6,164 nt of DNA from Planctomycetaceae bacterium (GTDB lineage Bacteria > Planctomycetota > Planctomycetia > Pirellulales > UBA1268). Position numbers and translations under genes: made by a program. The notes under the pieces are model-generated. The model searched no databases. It was not told the DNA's origin and saw nothing but the letters and a program-made list of their open reading frames with translations. Below, one piece after another: positions 1-5,972 of this stretch (positions within the stretch are counted from its first letter, which is position 1; every line of letters starts with the position of its first letter). Where the stretch lies: contig CANGGC010000181.1 of assembly GCA_947453125.1 (NCBI GenBank), positions 1 to 6,164 on the forward strand, in the 5' to 3' direction.

Positions 1-32
1 AGTCGTTCGACGCCGATGAGTTGCGATCCTAA
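1..32 (+). CDS. Possible C-terminal tail of an upstream gene (partial)
   Basis: Read from base 3, the window opens with codons giving SFDADELRS followed by TAA at 30-32. Six of the nine codons end in G or C and the residues are acidic and hydrophilic, as at many protein ends. A tail like this would also suit an EF-hand-like protein, but nine residues cannot establish that. The other two frames are less attractive: base 2 gives VVRRR then a stop, and base 1 stays open only as a shadow that runs into the next gene. If real, this gene ends 92 bases before the propeller gene and lies on the same strand. The claim rests on codon look alone and needs the sequence to the left. Confidence 0.25.
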   Translation, partial: SFDADELRS

Positions 33-43
33 GCGGGGAGTGT

Positions 44-55
44 CGGGCCGGCCCG
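44..55. repeat. 12-bp perfect palindrome CGGGCCGGCCCG
   Basis: The sequence CGGGCCGGCCCG equals its own reverse complement over all 12 bases. It lies 11 bases after the possible upstream stop and about 70 bases before the ATG at 125. As RNA it could only make a 4-bp stem with a CCGG loop, and no T-run follows, so it is a poor terminator. As DNA it could be a dyad-symmetric protein site. In such G+C-rich DNA it could also be chance. The rest of the 33-124 spacer shows no convincing -35/-10 pair; the best -10-like string is TAGCAT at 69-74, with no partner at the right distance. Confidence 0.3.
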
Positions 56-124
56 TGGGGCAATCGGTTAGCATGGTCTCGATTTGGGGTCTGCCGATCC
101 ACCGTCCTCCGTCGGAGCCGTTCC

Positions 125-1084
125 ATGCCGTCCGTCCGTCCCTGCGCACTCCTGCTGGCCTTCTTGACCGCGGCACTTCAACTCGTGGTTGCCGAGGCGG
201 CCCCGTCTCCGTCACGCCGCGTCCTCGTCTGCGGGCCGCGGACGGCGATCGTCGAGATCTCCCCCGACCATCCCGAAGGCCAGGTGGAATGGAGCCATCC
301 GGCGAACACGCGCGAGGGCTGGGTCCTCCCCAATGGCAACGTCCTCCTCGCGCTCTCGCGCGGGGATGGTGGGCCCGGGGGAGCGGCTGTCGAGATCGAG
401 CGCGGGAAGGACGGCGCCGCCGATCGGGTGGTGTGGCGCTATGACGGCACCCAGGAGGAGGTCAACAGCATCCAGAAGACCGCTGAGGGGACCTACGTCC
501 TCACCGAGGCGGGGCCGAATCCGCGCCTCCTCGAGATCGCCGCCGACGGCACGGTGAAAGTCGAGTTTCCGCTTGCGTGCCAGAAGGCCAACGGTCACAT
601 GCAGACCCGGATGAGCCGCAAGCAGCCCGACGGCACCTACCTCTGCCCCCACCTCTTCGACTTCGCGATCATCCGCTACGACGCCACCGGCAAGGAACTG
701 GCGCGGATCGGCACGCGCGATCCCGCCGCCCCGGAGCTCAACACTTGGCCGTTCACGGCAATCACGCTCGCCGACGGCGGCATCCTCGCCGGCCTCACCA
801 ATGGCAACCGTGTCGTCGAGTTCGACAAGGAGGGGAAGATCCGCTGGCAGATCGACACAGGCGAAGTCGACGGCGCCATCGCCGACGCCTGCGGGATCCA
901 GCGGCTCCCCAACGGCAACACGATGATCGCCAGCTACCATGTCGGCAAACATGGCGAGCGCCTCGTCGAGGTGTCGCCCGAGCGGAAGGTCGTGTGGGCC
1001 TGGAAGGCCGACGTGCCGGCGGTCCACCACTTCCAGGTGCTCTCGATCGACGGCAAAGACCTCACCGGCCCGCCGCTGCGCTGA
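125..1084 (+). CDS. Secreted beta-propeller (PQQ/arylsulfotransferase-like) protein
   Basis: This encodes 319 residues, probably an exported beta-propeller protein. The N-terminus looks like a Sec signal peptide: Arg at 5, a hydrophobic stretch at about 8-23, and likely cleavage after the EAA near residue 26. The mature part is built from repeated units of a 'plan/notice then act' type: LPNGNVLLAL (68-77), EGTYVLTE then LLEIAADG (121-142), DGTYLCPHLF then IIRYDATGK (169-190), LADGGILAG then VVEFDKEGKIRW (215-241), and LPNGNTMIAS then LVEVSPERKVVWAW (261-293). Alternating strands with Asn-Gly and Asp-Gly turns and Trp at unit ends are typical of PQQ-like and arylsulfotransferase-like propellers. 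It ends with HHFQVLSIDG. It is much shorter than true arylsulfotransferases, so I do not assign enzyme activity. The ATG at 125 is chosen because GGAG (114-117) sits 7 bases upstream and the signal peptide begins there. It precedes the cytochrome-like gene on the same strand. The fold class is fairly sure; the role is unknown. Confidence 0.85.
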   Translation: MPSVRPCALLLAFLTAALQLVVAEAAPSPSRRVLVCGPRTAIVEISPDHPEGQVEWSHPANTREGWVLPNGNVLLALSRGDGGPGGAAVEIERGKDGAADRVVWRYDGTQEEVNSIQKTAEGTYVLTEAGPNPRLLEIAADGTVKVEFPLACQKANGHMQTRMSRKQPDGTYLCPHLFDFAIIRYDATGKELARIGTRDPAAPELNTWPFTAITLADGGILAGLTNGNRVVEFDKEGKIRWQIDTGEVDGAIADACGIQRLPNGNTMIASYHVGKHGERLVEVSPERKVVWAWKADVPAVHHFQVLSIDGKDLTGPPLR

Positions 1085-1094
1085 AAAGCAGCGG
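1073..1094 (+). terminator. Stem-loop over the propeller gene stop codon
   Basis: CCGCTGC (1073-1079) pairs perfectly with GCAGCGG (1088-1094), giving a 7-bp stem with an 8-base loop that holds the TGA stop (1082-1084). There is no T-run after it (AATTGG follows), so it is not a classical intrinsic terminator. It may act as a weak or Rho-assisted terminator, or protect the 3' end of an mRNA. It may also be incidental in G+C-rich coding DNA. Confidence 0.3.
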
Positions 1095-1137
1095 AATTGG
1101 CCGACGCTTTCGCGGTACCGATCGGGCTGCCGGGAGG

Positions 1138-1143
1138 TAAAAT
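1138..1143 (+). promoter_or_regulatory. Possible -10 box (TAAAAT) before the cytochrome-like gene
   Basis: TAAAAT matches the sigma-70 -10 consensus TATAAT at five of six positions and stands out in an otherwise G+C-rich gap. No good -35 hexamer lies 16-19 bases upstream; the candidates match TTGACA at only about two positions. If used, transcription would start near 1150. That would leave a leader of nearly 90 bases containing the stem-loop at 1180-1209. The start of the large gene could then be driven independently of the propeller gene. This is an inference from one hexamer. Confidence 0.3.
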
Positions 1144-1201
1144 GATCCATGGTCTCTCCGCCATTGGCGTGGCGACCGACCGGGGGCGAGCGGGGCATTG
1201 A
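1142..1201 (+). CDS. Possible 19-residue leader ORF
   Basis: An ATG at 1142 opens a 19-codon frame (MIHGLSAIGVATDRGRAGH) that ends at TGA 1199-1201. GGGAGG (1132-1137) lies just upstream, but only four bases separate it from the ATG, closer than ideal. The frame ends inside the stem-loop at 1180-1209 and 35 bases before the GTG start of the cytochrome-like gene, so a ribosome on it could alter that hairpin. The peptide shows no run of regulatory codons and resembles no known leader to me. This reading competes with the TAAAAT promoter, because a transcript starting near 1150 would lack this ATG. It may be chance. Confidence 0.15.
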   Translation: MIHGLSAIGVATDRGRAGH

Positions 1202-1209
1202 GCCCCCGG
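1180..1209 (+). promoter_or_regulatory. G+C stem-loop in the leader of the cytochrome-like gene
   Basis: CCGGGGGC (1180-1187) is perfectly complementary to GCCCCCGG (1202-1209), an 8-bp all-G/C stem with a 14-base loop. A competing smaller hairpin, GGGGC (1192-1196) with GCCCC (1202-1206), shares the right arm. No T-run follows, so a Rho-independent terminator is unlikely. It ends 14 bases before the Shine-Dalgarno site at 1224-1229 and could tune translation or mRNA life. No test of function is possible from sequence alone. Confidence 0.35.
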
Positions 1210-1218
1210 CCCCCGTGG

Positions 1219-1229
1219 CCTCCGGAGGA
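1219..1229 (+). promoter_or_regulatory. Shine-Dalgarno site that fixes the GTG start at 1237
   Basis: GGAGGA (1224-1229) is an essentially ideal ribosome binding site, seven bases before the GTG at 1237. It favours GTG 1237 over the in-frame TTG at 1198, which has no such site and sits in the stem-loop. GGAGG is also the right half of a perfect 10-base palindrome, CCTCCGGAGG (1219-1228). The left half is the anti-Shine-Dalgarno sequence itself. With no loop the two halves cannot fold on each other in one RNA, but the CCTCC could pair with another purine-rich segment. Confidence 0.8.
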
Positions 1230-1236
1230 CTTCGAC

Positions 1237-4200
1237 GTGGCGTGTTTCCTGGTCCGCGGTCGCCTGGGGATCGCCGTGGCGATCCTGATGGCGAGCGCAG
1301 CGGTCGTTGCTACGGCGGGGGCCGCCGCCGAGCTGCCTGGGGCACCGTCGGCCGAGGATGCCGAGTTCTTCGAAGCGCGGGTCAGGCCGCTCCTCCTCGA
1401 GCATTGCTCGGCCTGTCACTCCCGTGCCGGCGGCGAGCCGGAGGGGGATCTCTCCTTCGACACCCGTGCTGAAACCCTCGGCCATGAGGGGCTGGCAACG
1501 CCTGGGAAGCCGGAGCAGAGTCTGCTCGTCGAGGTCGTCCGCTACGACGGCAAACTCCAGATGCCACCGGATGGCCGGCTGGCGCCCGAGGCGATCGCCA
1601 CGCTCGAGGAGTGGGTTCGCCGGGGGCTTCCGTGGCCCGTCGAAGGACCGGCGGCAGCAGCAGCGGGGGGCTTCGACATCGCCGCCCGCAAAGCCGATCA
1701 CTGGTGCTGGCAGCCGCCGCAGCCTGTGCCGGCGCCGGCGGTCGAGGCGGCGGGCTGGTGCCGCAACGACATCGACCGCTTCGTGCTTGCGCGTCTTGAG
1801 GCGGCCGGCCTGACGCCGGTGGCGGAGGCATCCCGGGGGCAACTCGTCCGCCGGGCCGCCGAACTGCTCACCGGTCTTCCTGCCGATCCGACCGAGGTCG
1901 ATCGGGTCGTCGCCGATCCCGATCCGCTCGCGTATGAGAAGTATGTCGACGGGCTGCTCGCATCCCCCCACTTCGGCGAGCGGTTTGCCCGCCACTGGCT
2001 TGACGTCGTCCGCTATGGCGAGACGCGTGGCCACGAGTTCGATTTCCCCATTCCAAATGCGTGGCGCTACCGCGATTGGGTGATCGACAGCCTCAACGCC
2101 GATCTCCCCTACGACCAGTTCGTCCGCGAGCAGATCGCCGGCGACCTTCTCGACACGCCCCGGCTGAATGCCACCGGCGCCGACCTGTCGGTGCTCGGAA
2201 CAGGCTTTTGGTATCTCGGTGAAGAGATCCACTCGCCGGTCGACATCGCCCAGGATGCGGCCGACCGCACCGACAACCGGGTCGACACCTTCGGGAAGGC
2301 GTTTCTCGGCATGGCGCTCGGGTGTGCGCGCTGCCACGACCACAAGTTTGACGCCATCTCCAAAGAGGATTACTACGCCATCGCCGGCATGCTCGCCTCG
2401 AGCAGCTACCGGCAGGTGCCCTTCGAATCGCTCCCCACCAATCGTGAAGTCGCCAGGCGCCTCGACGCCCACGACGCTGAGGCCCGTCTGCGCCTCGGCC
2501 GCGCCGCAGCCGACTCGCTCGCCGGGGGCGAAGGACTGGCAGTTGATGACCTCGCCCGACTCGCCGCGCGCGTGACCGCGACGCTCCCGCCGCGCGACGT
2601 GCTCCTCGCGCTCAAGAGCGGGGGAGCGGGCCCCGAAGGTGAGATTGTGATCGCTGACTATTCCCGCGCGGAGGGGGCCACGGCCCTGATCGGCGACGGC
2701 TTCGCTTGGGGTTTGCGCCCGCGGCCGGCCGGGGAGGCCGTGATCGTGGCGGGGGCCGAGGGGACGCCCGCGCGACTCCGCATCGAGCCGATGACTTCCG
2801 CCCACTTCGACAGCGTGTGGGCCGGGCTTGTGTCCAGCGGCGAACGCGAGGCTGGGGCCCTCGGGGGCGCCGATCGGGCCGGGCGCGTCCTGCGGACGCC
2901 GAAGATGCGGATCGAAGGGGGGACGGTGTGGCATCGTGTCCGCGGCCATCTCCAGATCTTCACCTGCGTCGACAGCCACATCCTCCTCGTCGGGCCGCTC
3001 TACGGCTCCACCCTCCAAACGGTCGACACGCAGGGGGAGTGGAAGTGGGTGCGGCAGGATCTGGGGAGCGACTTGAACTGGCAGCGTGGGCATCTCGTGC
3101 ATGTCGAGTACGTGCCGATCGCGGGGGCGGCCGATGTCGCCGAAGTCGTCGCGTCGCCGACCGAGCCGAAGCGGGCCGATCCGTTCCTGGCCGCGGTTGC
3201 CCGACGCCTGCCGGCTGACGGGGCCGACGACACCGTGATCGCCGCGGCTGTCCGCGAACTCGTGGCCGAGGCGCTCGTGGCCGCACGGGAGGGAACGCTC
3301 GCCTCCGGCCCCCGCGCCGCAGAACTGGCGGGGGTCTTCGATCGCCTCCTTGCCGATCCCGGGTTCGACTGGAACGGCGCGAGTGCGACGGCGCTGGTGG
3401 CCCAGGCACGGGAACTGGAACTGGCCCGCGCCACGATCACGGCGACGGCGAAACTCGCCTCGGCGGTCGCCCCGGCGATCCTCGATGGCAACGGCGTCGA
3501 TCATCCGGTGCTCGTCAAGGGCTCGGCTGCCCGCCCCGCGTCGCTCGTGCCGCGACGGTTTCTCGAGGCGGTCGACGGTGATGGCCAGCCGGTCTGGCCG
3601 GCGGCGTCTTCGGGGCGCCGCGAACTGGCTGACCGGGTGCTCGACCCAGCAAATCCGCTCACGGCACGCGTGGCGGTGAATCGATTCTGGCACCACCTCT
3701 TCGGGCGCGGCCTCATTCCCACCCCCGACAATTTCGGCAAGCTCGGGGAGCCGTTCGCCGATGCCGGCTCCCGCGCCCTCCTCGATACGCTTGCCATCCG
3801 CTTCCGAGAGGAAGGGTGGAGCATGAAGCGGTTGGTGCGTGAGATCGTCACCAGCAGCACCTGGCGGATGGAGTCGGTGGCCGATCCGCGGGCGGTGGAG
3901 CTCGATCCGAGGAATCTCCTCCTTCACCACTTCCCGCTCCGGCGGCTCGAAGGGGAGTCTGTCCGTGACAAAATCCTTGCCGTCTCGGGCCGGCTCGATC
4001 CGAAGGTCGGTGGCCCTCCGGTGGAGGTTGCACTGTCAGACTTCCACGAAGGCCGCGGCAAGCCGGGGGCTGGGCCGCTCGACGGCGATGGCCGCCGCAG
4101 CATCTACACGAGGATCCGGCGCAACTTCCTCCCGGCGATCCCTCTGGCCTTCGACATGCCGGTGCCGTTCCAGGCGATGGGGCGACGGAATGTCACGAAC

Positions 4201-4500
4201 GTGCCGGCGCAGGCGCTGACGCTCATGAACGATCCGTTCGTCGTCGAGCAGGCAGCCCGCTGGGCCGCACGGATCCTCGCCGATCCTGCCACATCGGTCG
4301 ACGATTCCGTCGGGACGATGTACCGCGAGGCCTTCGCCCGCCCACCCTCGCCTGACGAGTTGGCCGCGGCGCGGGGATTCCTTTCGGCACAGTCGGCGAT
4401 CCACGGGGGTGATTTCACCATCGATCCGCGGCAGCCTGCCGCCTGGGCCGACCTCGCCCATGCGCTCATCAACGCCAAGGAGTTCATTTTCGTCCCATGA
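1237..4500 (+). CDS. PSCyt1 / DUF1549 / DUF1553 cytochrome-like exported protein
   Basis: This is a 1087-residue multidomain protein of the planctomycete cytochrome family. From the GTG start, residues 1-31 form a Sec signal peptide (Arg 7 and 9, hydrophobic 10-27, cleavage near AGAAA). PSCyt1 follows at about 40-132, with heme motif CSACH at 57-61 and a candidate axial Met in QMPPDG (Met 109). DUF1549 (PSCyt2) spans about 178-395, from IDRFVLARL to a second CXXCH, CARCHDH (363-369). Residues about 468-640 form a beta-rich, jelly-roll-like insert ending in KWVRQDLG and HLVHVEYVP. DUF1553 (PSD1) runs from about 794 to the end, with NRFWHHLFG (815-823), PLRRLEGES, PAQALTLMNDPF (990-1001) and the final NAKEFIFVP. 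Family knowledge supports c-type heme attachment outside the cytoplasm; no reaction is proven. It overlaps the DUF1501 gene by ATGA, the usual partner. It sits at the long end of the family because of the insert. Identity is very sure, function open. Confidence 0.95.
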   Translation: MACFLVRGRLGIAVAILMASAAVVATAGAAAELPGAPSAEDAEFFEARVRPLLLEHCSACHSRAGGEPEGDLSFDTRAETLGHEGLATPGKPEQSLLVEVVRYDGKLQMPPDGRLAPEAIATLEEWVRRGLPWPVEGPAAAAAGGFDIAARKADHWCWQPPQPVPAPAVEAAGWCRNDIDRFVLARLEAAGLTPVAEASRGQLVRRAAELLTGLPADPTEVDRVVADPDPLAYEKYVDGLLASPHFGERFARHWLDVVRYGETRGHEFDFPIPNAWRYRDWVIDSLNADLPYDQFVREQIAGDLLDTPRLNATGADLSVLGTGFWYLGEEIHSPVDIAQDAADRTDNRVDTFGKAFLGMALGCARCHDHKFDAISKEDYYAIAGMLASSSYRQVPFESLPTNREVARRLDAHDAEARLRLGRAAADSLAGGEGLAVDDLARLAARVTATLPPRDVLLALKSGGAGPEGEIVIADYSRAEGATALIGDGFAWGLRPRPAGEAVIVAGAEGTPARLRIEPMTSAHFDSVWAGLVSSGEREAGALGGADRAGRVLRTPKMRIEGGTVWHRVRGHLQIFTCVDSHILLVGPLYGSTLQTVDTQGEWKWVRQDLGSDLNWQRGHLVHVEYVPIAGAADVAEVVASPTEPKRADPFLAAVARRLPADGADDTVIAAAVRELVAEALVAAREGTLASGPRAAELAGVFDRLLADPGFDWNGASATALVAQARELELARATITATAKLASAVAPAILDGNGVDHPVLVKGSAARPASLVPRRFLEAVDGDGQPVWPAASSGRRELADRVLDPANPLTARVAVNRFWHHLFGRGLIPTPDNFGKLGEPFADAGSRALLDTLAIRFREEGWSMKRLVREIVTSSTWRMESVADPRAVELDPRNLLLHHFPLRRLEGESVRDKILAVSGRLDPKVGGPPVEVALSDFHEGRGKPGAGPLDGDGRRSIYTRIRRNFLPAIPLAFDMPVPFQAMGRRNVTNVPAQALTLMNDPFVVEQAARWAARILADPATSVDDSVGTMYREAFARPPSPDELAAARGFLSAQSAIHGGDFTIDPRQPAAWADLAHALINAKEFIFVP
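4477..4482 (+). promoter_or_regulatory. AAGGAG ribosome binding site inside the cytochrome-like gene
   Basis: AAGGAG lies within the codons for the conserved C-terminal NAKEF motif, 14 bases before the ATG at 4497. The spacing is long for direct initiation. The ATGA overlap of stop and start makes re-initiation by the terminating ribosome the more natural route, with this site possibly helping. A second in-frame ATG at 4509 is 26 bases away and less likely. Confidence 0.5.
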
Positions 4501-5960
4501 GCGAAACCATGAGCCACAACTCCCGCCACATCCACCACTGTCGCCGGTATCGCCCCGCGCCTATCTCCCGACGTGCCCTCCTCGCGCAGGCGTCGTGTGG
4601 ATTCGGAGGGATGGCGGCGGCGGCGCTCCTCCACGCCGAAGCGGCCCGGGCCGATTCCGTGGCCCCGGTGAACCATCATCCTGCGAAGGCGAAGAACGTC
4701 ATCTTCCTCTACATGGATGGTGGCGTGTCCCAGGTCGACAGCTTCGACCCGAAGCCGCGGCTCGATCAGGACGCCGGCAAGAGCCCGCGCGACCTGTTCA
4801 AGGTCGATCAGACGCAGTTCAACAATGTCGGGACGATCCTTCCCAGCCCGTGGAAGTTCAAGCCGTACGGAGCGTGCGGCCTGCCGGTGAGTGATCTGTT
4901 TCCGCACATTGGCTCGGTGGCCGACGAGCTGGCGGTGATCCGCTCGATGACCAGCGAGTTCCCCGAACACACCAATGCCAACTACTTCCTCCACACCGGC
5001 AGCGGGCTTCAGGGGCGGCCGAGCATGGGGGCGTGGACGACCTACGGCCTGGGGAGCGAAAACGACGATCTCCCCGGCTACATCGTCGTCAACGGTGGCC
5101 TCATTCCGCCGGGCGGGCTCGACAACTTCACCAACGGCTTCCTCCCTGCCACGTTCCAAGGATCGGTGTTCAAGCCGACCGCCACCGGGCTGGCAAACGT
5201 CGCTCGCCGCGAAGGATCGAGGGATTCCCAGATCGCCAAGCTCGATTTCGCCCGCGGGCTCGACCGCTCCTTCGCGGCCCGGCTCGCCGGAGATGGGATG
5301 GCGCCCGATGCCCTCGAGAGCGCGATCGTCAATCAGGAACTCGCCTACCGCATGCAGACGTCCGTCCCCGATCTCCTCGATCTCTCGGGAGAGACCGAGG
5401 CCATCAAGCACGACTACGGCTGCGATTCCGAGAACGAACCGACGCGGATCTTTGCCAACGAGTGTCTCCTCGCGCGGCGGATGGTCGAACGCGGCGTGAG
5501 GTTCGTGGAATTGACCTGCACGTCGGTCGGCACCGACCGCTGGGACCAGCATGGCAATCTCCGCGAGGGGCATGCCGCCAATGCCCGCGCGGTCGATCAG
5601 CCGATCGCGGCGCTGATCCGCGATCTCCGGCAGCGCGGGATGCTCGCATCAACGCTCGTCGTCTGGAGCGGGGAGTTCGGCCGCACGCCCTTTGCCCAGG
5701 GAGGGGATGGGCGCGACCACAATCCCCAGGCCTTCTCGATGTGGATGGCCGGCGGCGGCGTGAAGGGGGGCGTGACGGTCGGGGCAACCGACGACTACGG
5801 CTATCGGGTCGTGGAGAAGAAGTTTCAGATCCACGACCTCCATGCGACGATGCTCCATCTCATGGGCATCGATCACACGCGGCTCACCTACCGCTTCAGT
5901 GGCCGGGACATGCGTCTCACCGACGTTCACGGCCATGTGATCCGTGACGTCCTCGCCTGA
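4497..5960 (+). CDS. DUF1501 family protein, Tat-exported, alkaline phosphatase/sulfatase-like fold
   Basis: This 487-residue protein has the normal length for DUF1501. A twin-arginine signal is visible: SRRALL at 24-29, a Gly/Ala-rich hydrophobic stretch at 34-46, and probable cleavage at ARA (50-52). The core starts with NVIFLYMDGG (67-76), whose Asp lies where the alkaline phosphatase superfamily binds metal. WDQHGN (349-354), GEFGRTP (392-398) and GRDHNP (405-410) follow; their Asp and His residues are likely metal ligands. AGGGVKGG (418-425), DLHATMLHLMGIDH (447-460) and YRFSGRDMRLTDVHG (465-479) complete the family pattern. The fold is related to sulfatases and phosphatases, but no sulfatase-type Cys/Ser formylglycine motif (C/S-X-P-X-R) is visible, so no substrate is assigned. 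The ATG at 4497 overlaps the preceding TGA and is preferred; ATG 4509 is the alternative. Tat export suggests folding, perhaps metal loading, before secretion. Before the RR lies an unusually His/Arg-rich segment (residues 7-20). Confidence 0.95.
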   Translation: MSETMSHNSRHIHHCRRYRPAPISRRALLAQASCGFGGMAAAALLHAEAARADSVAPVNHHPAKAKNVIFLYMDGGVSQVDSFDPKPRLDQDAGKSPRDLFKVDQTQFNNVGTILPSPWKFKPYGACGLPVSDLFPHIGSVADELAVIRSMTSEFPEHTNANYFLHTGSGLQGRPSMGAWTTYGLGSENDDLPGYIVVNGGLIPPGGLDNFTNGFLPATFQGSVFKPTATGLANVARREGSRDSQIAKLDFARGLDRSFAARLAGDGMAPDALESAIVNQELAYRMQTSVPDLLDLSGETEAIKHDYGCDSENEPTRIFANECLLARRMVERGVRFVELTCTSVGTDRWDQHGNLREGHAANARAVDQPIAALIRDLRQRGMLASTLVVWSGEFGRTPFAQGGDGRDHNPQAFSMWMAGGGVKGGVTVGATDDYGYRVVEKKFQIHDLHATMLHLMGIDHTRLTYRFSGRDMRLTDVHGHVIRDVLA

Positions 5961-5972
5961 TCGGGGCATCAG
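5957..5972. terminator. Short inverted repeat joining two convergent stop codons
   Basis: CTGAT (5957-5961) and ATCAG (5968-5972) are perfect inverted repeats around a 6-base CGGGGC loop. The TGA stop of the DUF1501 gene (5958-5960) lies in the left arm and the minus-strand stop (5969-5971) in the right arm. A 5-bp stem with no T-run is weak for an intrinsic terminator, though it reads the same from both sides. The symmetry arises in part because both arms contain a stop codon. Confidence 0.25.

Noticed and set aside
16..444. Plus-strand 142-codon frame overlapping the start of the propeller gene
   Set aside because: The product is Arg/Pro-rich with no pattern, and the frame lies out of phase over a well-supported gene.
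212..1198. Open frame of 328 codons on the minus strand opposite the propeller gene
   Set aside because: It is in the same codon-opposed phase as the propeller frame and its product shows no recognisable domain. The plus strand has a signal peptide, a ribosome site and propeller repeats.
1149..1472. Plus-strand 107-codon frame overlapping the start of the cytochrome-like gene
   Set aside because: It runs out of phase through the signal peptide and heme domain of the large gene and gives a Gly/Arg/Pro-rich product. The ATG at 1149 has a ribosome site farther away than ideal.
934..3930. Open frame of 998 codons on the minus strand opposite the cytochrome-like gene
   Set aside because: Its codons are exactly opposed to the sense codons, so a stop appears only where the sense gene uses TTA, CTA or TCA, which are rare in G+C-rich genes. 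The translation is Arg/Gly/His-rich without domain patterns, while the plus strand carries clear conserved motifs throughout.
4104..5573. Open frame of 489 codons on the minus strand opposite the DUF1501 gene
   Set aside because: It has the same exact codon opposition to the DUF1501 frame and the same explanation by rare TTA, CTA and TCA codons. It also runs across the junction of two well-supported genes.
4497..5960. Calling the DUF1501 gene a sulfatase
   Set aside because: The fold is related, but the formylglycine signature C/S-X-P-X-R is not visible, so only the superfamily level is supported.
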